Source: Treponema sp. UBA937
GTDB lineage: Bacteria > Spirochaetota > Spirochaetia > Treponematales > Breznakiellaceae
Reading direction: 5' to 3'
NCBI GenBank assembly: GCA_002293455.1
Contig: DBDH01000064.1
Coordinates: 1 to 26,107, forward strand
Length of the DNA stretch: 26,107 nucleotides
The translations under genes were made by a program, and so were the position numbers. Shown here in pieces: positions 15,088-21,629 of this stretch. The notes under the pieces are model-generated. The model was not told where the DNA came from. It did no database searches and saw only the letters and a list, made by a program, of their open reading frames with translations. Positions within the stretch are counted from its first letter, which is position 1; each line of letters starts with the position of its first letter.

Positions 15088-15116
15088 ATAATACCGGTCA
15101 TAGCACTCTATGACCA
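15088..15116 (-). promoter_or_regulatory. Candidate lgt promoter with overlapping operator-like palindrome
   Basis: On the minus strand TGGTCA (15116-15111) is followed after exactly 17 bases by TATTAT (15093-15088), about 33 bases before the lgt ATG. A perfect 8-base inverted repeat, GGTCATAG with CTATGACC around a 4-base centre (15096-15115), covers most of the -35 and the spacer, as an operator would. It has no T-run and is not a terminator. Confidence 0.5.
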
Positions 15117-15162
15117 GCCCTGTAAGAATAATTTTGCCTCGATGATAACAAAAATCTTCAAC

Positions 15163-15732
15163 CTACATGGGTTTTAAGTTCCGATTAAGCCTGTCAACAA
15201 TTTTTACAAAATCCTTTTGCCGGGATTCTTCGCTTTTAAACGATAAATATCTTTTCGTATACGTACGCTGAACTGACGGTGACATTTTTGTAAAGTTTTC
15301 ATAAGCTGGCAATATGCCGGCTAATTTTTTTCTAAAGGTTTCAACCTGATCATCAGTTATTGAAGGATTTTTTGCGGTGTTCCATTCACTGTTTTTTATC
15401 GCGGCTTCCACGGCTTTTTCACCCAATTCGGTCATCAGTTTTTTTGCGCGCAGCGTTTCTACAATCTTTTTATTTTTATCAGACCACACACTTTTTTCAC
15501 GGCGGCGCGCGAAATATTTTATGTATTTTGTATCATCAATACTTTTCATCTGCCCATCTATCCATCCAAAACAAAGCGCTTCTTCCAGTGCGTCATTCGC
15601 GGAAACCGTAAGCATCGATTGTGTCTTTCCAAACACAAGCCACACGCCGCCGCTTGTTTCCGCATGTTCACATAACCATGTATGAAAATCATCACGTGTT
15701 GTAAAAAGCAGTTCAGGCACATCCTTTTCCAT
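15163..15732 (-). CDS. YdeI/OmpD-associated family protein
   Basis: 189 residues. Family marks are the early FTTRDDFHTWLCEHAETSGGVWLVF segment, then ALEEALCFGWIDGQMKSIDD, YFARRREKSVWSDKNK and a C-terminal half with the AY..F..MSPS.QRTY.KRYLSFK.EESRQ.. pattern. Members are small cytoplasmic proteins of unclear function, some annotated with bacteriocin or peptide resistance; none of that can be tested here. The ATG at 15732 stands only two bases after a run of seven Gs that is the sole purine-rich site, an unusual ribosome-binding site. An upstream GTG-started frame would join this gene if the run were one base longer. Confidence 0.85.
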   Translation of the reverse strand: MEKDVPELLFTTRDDFHTWLCEHAETSGGVWLVFGKTQSMLTVSANDALEEALCFGWIDGQMKSIDDTKYIKYFARRREKSVWSDKNKKIVETLRAKKLMTELGEKAVEAAIKNSEWNTAKNPSITDDQVETFRKKLAGILPAYENFTKMSPSVQRTYTKRYLSFKSEESRQKDFVKIVDRLNRNLKPM

Positions 15733-15734
15733 AA

Positions 15735-15741
15735 CCCCCCC
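15735..15741 (-). repeat. Seven-G homopolymer at the start of the YdeI-like gene
   Basis: A run of seven G on the minus strand ends two bases before the ATG at 15732. It is likely part of the ribosome-binding site. Such runs slip in length during replication, and poly-G tracts near promoters are known to vary in Treponema pallidum. Confidence 0.7.
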
Positions 15742-16157
15742 TGTGTACGCCGTGAAAGCGGTGACACAAACTCTTTTGCAATTTCCTCTATAATAACATA
15801 TTTTTCGGTATTAAGAGTGAAATGAACCACAATTGCATTCCAATCATTAAGATAGACATATACATCTTTTTGTGTTAGGTTTACACGTCAATACAATGTT
15901 GGGGTAAATGAAATGAAGTATAAGAAATGCCCTATATCATCTAAACTTAAAGTATTTTTACATCTTTATTTACGAAAAAATGATACTGTACACCAATTTC
16001 AAAGTTAATTTTTACTACCCCCTAACATAAAACAAAAGAAAATCGTAGGTTTTAACTTCGGTATGCAGCGGGGTGCGGTTCTCGCCTTCCAATCACACTA
16101 AGACTTTAGAAAGAATTCTTCCGGAAGCCTTGGCGATTATGTAAACATGGTGAATCA
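15742..16157. other. Intergenic region between divergent genes (about 415 bp)
   Basis: A/T-rich spacer between the YdeI-like gene and the membrane regulator. It should hold promoters for both, but I find no convincing -35/-10 pair. A 31-codon frame (15913-16008, plus, starting MKYKKCPISS) has no clear ribosome-binding site and no known relative, so I do not call it a gene. A 10-base palindrome CTTCCGGAAG lies at 16118-16127, about 30 bases before the regulator's start codon and could be an operator. Confidence 0.5.
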
Positions 16158-16967
16158 GTGAATAACAAGACATATAAGCTTATTTGGCGCTTAGTCACAT
16201 TTATCTGCATGGTAGTATCGTGTGTGGTACTTGTTCATGATATCAATTTATACAGCATCGAGTATGAAACGTTAAGGAAAGTAATTTTTACGCCTTTTGT
16301 AGGAATAGTATCCTGCAGCATAACAATTGTGATATTGGGCATACTTATCATGTTTCCTCTGGAGTTTAGACCTTACGCCATTTTATGCTGTATTTGGGGA
16401 TTAATCATTTTGATTGACGGATATTCTCCCTTGGGATTTCTGATATACATGTTGGGTATACTATTTGCCTTTCATGCAGGATTTTTTAAAACGTATGATA
16501 AAATCAAAATTATTATTGTTACACTCTTTCTCATTGTTGCGATTATTTCCCAGGCAAGGTTTAGTGCGGAAAAAGTTGTCTCATCAATTCTCAATTTGCT
16601 TGCCCTTGTATTAATCTTTGGACTTGCTTTCTTACTTTTTCTTCCGGAGATAAAAAGGCTCAAAAAACAATCGGCAGACAATATCAATATTACTTATCTT
16701 CCGGCAGAAAAATTTACCACAAGAGATATGAGATGTTTAAAAAAGATTCAAGACGGAGAAAAATATGAAAGTATTTCTACTGAAGAAAAGATAGGATTGA
16801 GTACGTTAAAAAAGAGAATGAAAATGGTATATAAAGCTTTAGATGTTTACGATAAAACTTCTTTTCTGGCAACATATGCAGGTCATACCATTCAGCTGAA
16901 ACCCATATCCAAGACCCGGTCCGGCGCATTTGATGAATCAGAAAACGAAGAAAAAACAGATGAATAA
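16158..16967 (+). CDS. Membrane-anchored LuxR-type HTH protein (putative regulator)
   Basis: 269 residues. The first 165 hold about five or six hydrophobic segments (roughly 8-29, 42-68, 72-87, 91-110, 115-133, 140-163). A short linker follows, and then a region at 186-245 that resembles the LuxR/GerE helix-turn-helix: FTTRDMRCLKKIQDGEKY, then a STEEKIGLSTLKKRMKMVYKALDV helix pair, the counterpart of the usual IS.STVK.H...I..KL.V. This would be a DNA-binding domain tethered to the inner membrane, sensing something in or across it. The acidic tail (260-269) is polar. The start is GTG with no strong ribosome-binding site; it overlaps a tiny ATG frame as GTGA. Target genes are unknown. Confidence 0.65.
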   Translation: MNNKTYKLIWRLVTFICMVVSCVVLVHDINLYSIEYETLRKVIFTPFVGIVSCSITIVILGILIMFPLEFRPYAILCCIWGLIILIDGYSPLGFLIYMLGILFAFHAGFFKTYDKIKIIIVTLFLIVAIISQARFSAEKVVSSILNLLALVLIFGLAFLLFLPEIKRLKKQSADNINITYLPAEKFTTRDMRCLKKIQDGEKYESISTEEKIGLSTLKKRMKMVYKALDVYDKTSFLATYAGHTIQLKPISKTRSGAFDESENEEKTDE

Positions 16968-17140
16968 ATTTGCGGCATATAAGAACGATGATAAAAAATG
17001 AAGAACCGCGCGGCAGAGCCTCCCTCACGCAAGCGAGTTCCTGGGTATTAAACCCTCAACACAAAACAACAAATTTACCAAATGAGCCTTTTTTAGACCT
17101 AAACGAGACCAAGGTATAACGTATTTTATCTAAATTTTTC
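16968..17140. other. Intergenic spacer after the regulator gene
   Basis: About 170 bases with no ORF, terminator or promoter that I can support. It leads into the candidate small-RNA unit starting at 17141. Confidence 0.5.
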
Positions 17141-17169
17141 TTGCAAACTAAGAAAGTATCCCCTATTAT
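17141..17169 (+). promoter_or_regulatory. Promoter of the candidate small RNA
   Basis: TTGCAA (17141-17146) and TATTAT (17164-17169) are separated by exactly 17 bases, matching the sigma-70 consensus at 5 of 6 and 5 of 6 positions. No gene on the plus strand begins within the next 4 kb, so it does not drive a protein gene. Confidence 0.6.
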
Positions 17170-17175
17170 AAAAAG

Positions 17176-17310
17176 TGCCCCTCTTTTTAAGAGACAGAGA
17201 AAAAGGTTCTGATGTACTTCTCGCTATAAATTAAAAAAAAGATATTTAAAAAAGTTTTGGGAAGCATCCAATCGAGTCGGAAGATTTGGTTGGATGCTTT
17301 TAAGTTTTTT
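17176..17310 (+). ncRNA. Candidate small RNA of about 135 nt
   Basis: The segment lies between a good promoter (17141-17169) and a strong terminator (17262-17310), with no ORF longer than a few codons. The transcript would be A-rich in its middle, and polypurine stretches could pair with or mimic leader sequences. I recognise no known RNA family. Start is placed about 7 bases after the -10 and end at the T-run, both inferred. Confidence 0.4.
17262..17310 (+). terminator. Rho-independent terminator
   Basis: Arms AAGCATCCAA (17262-17271) and TTGGATGCTT (17290-17299) pair perfectly around an 18-base loop, followed on the plus strand by TTAAGTTTTTT. The minus strand side also carries a T-run (ACTTTTTT), so it may also stop transcripts leaving the rhomboid gene. 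Confidence 0.75.
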
Positions 17311-17370
17311 CATTACGCTTGTATTTGCGTTTTTCATAGATAATCGTTTACGGGGAGGGCGGTTTTTTTG

Positions 17371-18141
17371 TTAATCTTTTATAATTCGATATTTGAATTT
17401 CTGCTTTCTTTTTCTTTTGGGCAGAAAGGTTTTTATAAAAAGAAAACCAAAAATAAATCCGCCGATATGTGCCGCGTAGGCTACGCCGCCTGAACTTCCC
17501 TGGGTAAGGATTCCCATACCGTTGATAAGCTGCAGGATGAACCACATTCCTATTACAAAAAAGGCGCTTACGTATGTTGGAATAATGTTAAATATTAAAA
17601 CACGGACTCTGTTCCGGGGGAAAAGCCTAAGATAAGCTGCCATAATGCCTGAAATCGCCCCGGAAGCGCCTATAGTAGGGACCAGAAGACCGTTTCCGGA
17701 AAGGCTTGTCACGATAAGATGAAAAAAAGCGGCGGCAATTCCGGCTAAAAAATAAAACAGCATATAGCGGAAATGCCCCAAAGAATCTTCAACATTATCG
17801 CCGAATACCGCCAGAAAGAGCATATTTCCGGCAATGTGGCCGATTCCGCCGTGCATAAACATAGACGTAAAAACAGTCAGATATACCGGAAAAGGTGTAA
17901 CGCCCAAACCGGGAACAAAATAAGCTGATCTTGTCGAAGCATCTATAAATCTTCTCGTTTCAGTAACTATGTCCTGCCCTCCAAGGATTTCCGCGGGAAC
18001 CATCGCAAAGGAATAGAGAAAATCGGTATTTTTACCGAATTTTTGCAGAAAAACAAATACGGCCGCATTTGCGGCAATGAGAAGCCATGTAACTACCGGA
18101 ACTCTCATTCGAGACCGATTATCATCACCAATGGGAATCAT
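17371..18141 (-). CDS. Rhomboid-family intramembrane serine protease
   Basis: 256 residues with six or so membrane helices. The catalytic serine is Ser160 in GASGAISG and its partner is His225 in AAHIGGF. The HxxxN motif of helix 2 is present in HGGIGHIAGNMLFL (His102, Asn106), giving a complete active site. Rhomboids cut substrates inside the membrane; the substrate here is unknown. The start MIPIGDDNRSRMRVPVVTWLLI matches the common MIP..D.NP opening, so the first ATG is preferred over Met12 even though no ribosome-binding site is seen. The C-terminus is basic (PKRKRKQKFKYR). The gene stands about 60 bases after the outer-membrane protein gene on the same strand and may share its transcript. 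Confidence 0.92.
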   Translation of the reverse strand: MIPIGDDNRSRMRVPVVTWLLIAANAAVFVFLQKFGKNTDFLYSFAMVPAEILGGQDIVTETRRFIDASTRSAYFVPGLGVTPFPVYLTVFTSMFMHGGIGHIAGNMLFLAVFGDNVEDSLGHFRYMLFYFLAGIAAAFFHLIVTSLSGNGLLVPTIGASGAISGIMAAYLRLFPRNRVRVLIFNIIPTYVSAFFVIGMWFILQLINGMGILTQGSSGGVAYAAHIGGFIFGFLFIKTFLPKRKRKQKFKYRIIKD

Positions 18142-18168
18142 ATCATCATTGTAGAAATATATGATGAT
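18142..18168 (-). promoter_or_regulatory. Hairpin abutting the rhomboid start codon
   Basis: Arms ATCATCAT (18142-18149) and ATGATGAT (18161-18168) around an 11-base loop end right at the ATG at 18141. No Shine-Dalgarno sequence is visible there, so the structure would occupy the ribosome-landing zone. Confidence 0.4.
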
Positions 18169-18201
18169 TAAAACAAGGTGAGGTATCAGCCTTCCCTTTC
18201 A

Positions 18202-19662
18202 TCAATCTTTTTTCCCATTACCGTCAAAAATAAATTTACTTTTTAATTGACAGCGGATGGTATAGGTCCAGTCGTCCGGAAATTCATTAAAACTGAAAGT
18301 GCCGCTTATTCGTCCCCATTTCCAATTAACCGCACTGTAAACCTGTATGTTATACGAATGAACTTTTTCCGACTTTTTTTCTTCTATTAGGTAAGTAAAT
18401 TTTGCGCGAAATGTCCAGCTTTTTATCCGGTACTGTAATTCTTCGGAAAAAGACAACATATCCCACGCTTTAAAATCCGCAATCCGAAGAAGCGCGTTCC
18501 GATTATTATCATCATCTCCGTGGATACTCAGTTCCGATGCTGCCAATACCGGTCCAAGGTATAACCCGAATCCGGTTTTTACGGCGCTTCCCGGATCCGG
18601 CTGTCCAAGGGAATCCCCTTCCAAATTGAAATGAATCCTCGACAGCCGCACGGCAGATTGTTTCGGTACAGGAAAATAATAGCTCATTTGTAAACGGCTT
18701 TTGCTTAATGGCTCGCCGAATTCTGTTCCCTGAATATTACCGCTCAGTTTGAAAAACGCTCCGGCTTTTCCCCAGACTTCAAATTGGATTCCTGTTCTGA
18801 ATCCGTTATCAGGCATAGCTCCTTCGCGGTCGGTAAAAGCGCCGTTCACCATATCAAAGCCGGCCTGAAAACGCCAGGGCCTGTGTCCAATCCGGAATGA
18901 TATATCGCCGTACCAGCCTTTTCCAAAAGCAAACGTTTCCGAGTACGCCGCGTCGCCGGAGATTCCCCAAAAAGGATGATTCACATTGATGCTTCCGCCG
19001 TAAAGCCGGCTTGCTCTTTCCGGAAGCCAGGCTTCTTTGGAAAACCATGTAGACGGCTGCCGGGCCTTAACTGTTTGTTCTGTGTATAAACCTTCAATCT
19101 TCATCCATATTTTTGGCGAAAAATAGTAATCGATTCCGGCAGCATACAAAGGCTGAAGATCGTGTTCAAAATAAACCGATGAAAACAATCTAACCGGACC
19201 CAAACGCGGACTTCCCAAGTAAAAGAAAAAGCCTTCCTCTTTTGTACTGGATGGAGTTGTTGTCAAATCGCTGGAACTTGGCGAATGATTCGTTTGAAGC
19301 GGAACGCCATGAAGCCAAATATTTTTCAGACGGGCCGACAACCCGGTTTCGGTGATGATTCCGTACAGAAAGCGCGAACCCGTTCCGGTATGATACATTG
19401 CCGCGCCAAGCGCCGTCAGCGCGTCTGTCTCGATGAATGTAACAGGCCGTCTGTCCACAAGCTGACCGCGAAAAAGAAGTCCCGGTCCCGAAATACCAAA
19501 TTTCAGATCAATCCTATTGATAATATTTTTTTCATGTTCCCAAGAAGCGGACCAAAGCGGCTCCAAGAAGAACCCGGTTTTCTGTGCCTGCCCAAAGATA
19601 CAACATCCACAGATCAATTCTGAAACGATCAGAAAACAAAGCATCGTTTTTCTCAGATTCAT
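18202..19662 (-). CDS. Predicted outer-membrane beta-barrel protein, unknown function
   Basis: 486 residues with no family I recognise. A signal peptide (about 1-26: Lys/Arg, hydrophobic LCFLIVSELICGCCIFG, then QAQ) sends it out of the cytoplasm. The rest is rich in Phe, Tyr, Trp and Gly with short alternating polar/apolar segments (for example KIWMKIEGLYTEQT, WRFQAGFDMV, GISGTFSFNEF) typical of outer-membrane barrels. A Ser/Thr-rich stretch near residues 127-142 may be a surface loop. Two cysteines within the leader make a lipoprotein conceivable, but the lipobox is poor. Position between a SulP transporter and a rhomboid suggests a membrane-biology cluster without showing a shared pathway. 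Confidence 0.6.
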   Translation of the reverse strand: MNLRKTMLCFLIVSELICGCCIFGQAQKTGFFLEPLWSASWEHEKNIINRIDLKFGISGPGLLFRGQLVDRRPVTFIETDALTALGAAMYHTGTGSRFLYGIITETGLSARLKNIWLHGVPLQTNHSPSSSDLTTTPSSTKEEGFFFYLGSPRLGPVRLFSSVYFEHDLQPLYAAGIDYYFSPKIWMKIEGLYTEQTVKARQPSTWFSKEAWLPERASRLYGGSINVNHPFWGISGDAAYSETFAFGKGWYGDISFRIGHRPWRFQAGFDMVNGAFTDREGAMPDNGFRTGIQFEVWGKAGAFFKLSGNIQGTEFGEPLSKSRLQMSYYFPVPKQSAVRLSRIHFNLEGDSLGQPDPGSAVKTGFGLYLGPVLAASELSIHGDDDNNRNALLRIADFKAWDMLSFSEELQYRIKSWTFRAKFTYLIEEKKSEKVHSYNIQVYSAVNWKWGRISGTFSFNEFPDDWTYTIRCQLKSKFIFDGNGKKD

Positions 19663-19747
19663 ACTCTTTGTATGGAACGAATACGAATCTTGCTTTAACT
19701 TTTGATTTAAATTTTATGAAAAAGAACCCTCAACACGAATAAAGCGC

Positions 19748-21505
19748 TTACATAAAAAGCAGATGGATATTTTCAAATAAATATTCTTCGGCGGCGGCTA
19801 TTGCTTTGTCCAAATTTTCAATGATATTTTCCTTGCCGATCTCTTGAATAAAACCGGCCTTGTTTAAGGCTTTCATCGGCTGGGCTTGAATATCACAGAG
19901 AAACACTTTGGTCTTTCTGCGTCTGCATTGGCTTAAAAAAGATTCCAACACCGTTATTCCGGTAGCATCGATGGCGGGAACATCTTTCATTCTAAGGATA
20001 AACACCAAAGGCGCCTTGGAAATATGCTGGAGTGTATCTTGCAGCATATCGGCAACGCCAAAAAAGAAGGGGCCGGCAATTTCATAGATTTCGATGTTTT
20101 TGGAGTGGGCGGGAATCGGTCCATCAGTATCTTTCTGATCGCTGATGATCTCTTTCGCAAAATTTGTTGTTCCCGGTTTAATGCCCGCAACTTCTATCAT
20201 CCGTAACATAAACAGGAACATTGACATAATAATTCCTGCTCCTACGGCAAAGGTAATGTCAACAAGGACCGTGAGAAGAAATGTTGTCAGCAATATAATA
20301 ATATCGCTTTTAGGGGATGTTTTGATAATTCTGAAAAACCGGCGGAAATTACAAACGTCCCATCCTACAACCATAAGAACTGCCGAAAGACTTGTTAAAG
20401 GAATAAGAGAAGCCAAGGGTGAAAGGAACAATACGAAAAGAACAAGAATTACCACGTGAACCATTCCGGAAATAGGACTCACCGCGCCGGATTTAATATT
20501 GGCGGCAGTCCGCGCAATCGCTCCTGTTGATGGAATACCGCCGAAAACCGCACTCACCATATTTCCGACACCCTGGGCAGCTAGTTCCATGTTACTATTA
20601 TGGCGTTCGCCGGTCATGCCGTCCGCGACAACAGCAGACAAAAGCGATTCAATAACCGCCAAAAGCGCGATAGTAAAAGCATCCGGAAGCAAGAGACGAA
20701 AAACCTCAAAGTTTATATCCGGCATAGCAGGCTTGGGAAATACCGATGGAACTCCGCCGAAACGGCTGCCGATAGTTTCCGAGGAAAGACCGAACACAAA
20801 GCACGTTACCGTAGCAATGACAACCCCAATCACTGACCCGGGAATTCTCGGAAAGAATTTACGGATTGCTAAAATGATCAACACTGTTCCAATACCGATT
20901 CCCGCTGCGGAAAAATTCAGCGTCGGGAAAAATTGAAAGTATTCAATCCATTTTTCAAAAAAACCGGGAGAACTTTGCGCGATCTCCAAGCCGAAAAAAT
21001 CCTTAATCTGCTGTGAAAAGATCATTACGCCGATGCCGGTACTGAATCCGGTTGTTACAGGATACGGGATATATTTGATAAAACGGCCAAACCCGGATAA
21101 AGCCAAAAGGATCAGAATAATTCCCGCCATAAAGGTTGCGGCAAAAAGTCCGGACATGCCGTGATTGGAAAGTATCTTAATGGTAATAACCATAAAGGAG
21201 ACCGACGGTCCTGATATTTGAAAATTACTTCCGCCAAAAATGCAGGCAGTGAACCCCGCGAGAATTGCGGTAAACAATCCCTGTCCGGGAGAAGCTCCCG
21301 CCGCAATACTGAAAGCCATCGCAAGCGGAAGCGCAATAAATCCTACCGTAACGCCCGCCACAATATCCTTTCCAAAACCCCGAATGCCGTAGGGTTTTCC
21401 TTGTTTAGAAAAAAGTAAAGCAATACGCGGAACAAAATCCTTCGGAGAACTAAACTTAAATGATCCCATATAGGAATTATATGCCTTTACATATTGCTCT
21501 ATCAA
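19748..21505 (-). CDS. SulP-family anion transporter with STAS domain
   Basis: 585 residues. The membrane domain (about 35-430) begins GFGKDIVAGVTVGFIALPLAMAFSIAAGASPGQGLFTA, the SulP signature, and includes GSNFQISGPSVSFMV. A cytoplasmic STAS domain (about 470-575) ends the protein, with the strand and turn VPAIDATGITVLESFLSQC containing the DxTG motif. The family carries sulfate, bicarbonate or dicarboxylates, and the exact substrate cannot be told. The TTG at 21505 has GGGGAG 13 bases upstream; the ATG at 21469 (Met13) is an equally possible start. The gene is divergent from the NADH dehydrogenase gene. Confidence 0.93.
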   Translation of the reverse strand: MIEQYVKAYNSYMGSFKFSSPKDFVPRIALLFSKQGKPYGIRGFGKDIVAGVTVGFIALPLAMAFSIAAGASPGQGLFTAILAGFTACIFGGSNFQISGPSVSFMVITIKILSNHGMSGLFAATFMAGIILILLALSGFGRFIKYIPYPVTTGFSTGIGVMIFSQQIKDFFGLEIAQSSPGFFEKWIEYFQFFPTLNFSAAGIGIGTVLIILAIRKFFPRIPGSVIGVVIATVTCFVFGLSSETIGSRFGGVPSVFPKPAMPDINFEVFRLLLPDAFTIALLAVIESLLSAVVADGMTGERHNSNMELAAQGVGNMVSAVFGGIPSTGAIARTAANIKSGAVSPISGMVHVVILVLFVLFLSPLASLIPLTSLSAVLMVVGWDVCNFRRFFRIIKTSPKSDIIILLTTFLLTVLVDITFAVGAGIIMSMFLFMLRMIEVAGIKPGTTNFAKEIISDQKDTDGPIPAHSKNIEIYEIAGPFFFGVADMLQDTLQHISKAPLVFILRMKDVPAIDATGITVLESFLSQCRRRKTKVFLCDIQAQPMKALNKAGFIQEIGKENIIENLDKAIAAAEEYLFENIHLLFM

Positions 21506-21524
21506 GTTACTGAAAAAACTCCCC

Positions 21525-21552
21525 TTGACAGCGCTAAACTATAAAATACACT
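21525..21552 (+). promoter_or_regulatory. Candidate promoter of the NADH dehydrogenase gene
   Basis: A perfect TTGACA (21525-21530) is followed after 16 bases by TACACT (21547-21552). It lies about 80 bases before the ATG at 21630 and points to the plus strand. The TATAAA between them is too close to the -35 to act with it. Confidence 0.55.
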
Positions 21553-21629
21553 GTAAATAGGTGATGTAAACGGAGAAACTGTTCTATCATTAATCTAACG
21601 TTAAAAATGTGCCCGAGGAGAACGCGGCG

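Noticed and set aside
15558..15830. 90-codon minus-strand frame overlapping the YdeI-like gene
   Set aside because: Its first third precedes the G run and the rest reads the YdeI-like gene in the wrong frame. It is only interesting as a slippage product.
15913..16008. 31-codon plus-strand ORF in the intergenic region
   Set aside because: It has no convincing ribosome-binding site, no recognisable motif, and is a length expected by chance in A/T-rich DNA.
17346..17371. GGGGAGGGCGGTTTTTTTG as a plus-strand terminator
   Set aside because: There is a T-run but no pairing arm for the G/C-rich stretch, so no hairpin forms.
17051..19736. Twelve-base match AACCCTCAACAC at 17051-17062 and 19725-19736
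   Set aside because: It is too short, has no shared context, and can arise by chance in a window this size.
21609..21629. GTG start for the NADH dehydrogenase
   Set aside because: The GAGGAG site lies inside this extension and is properly spaced from the ATG at 21630.
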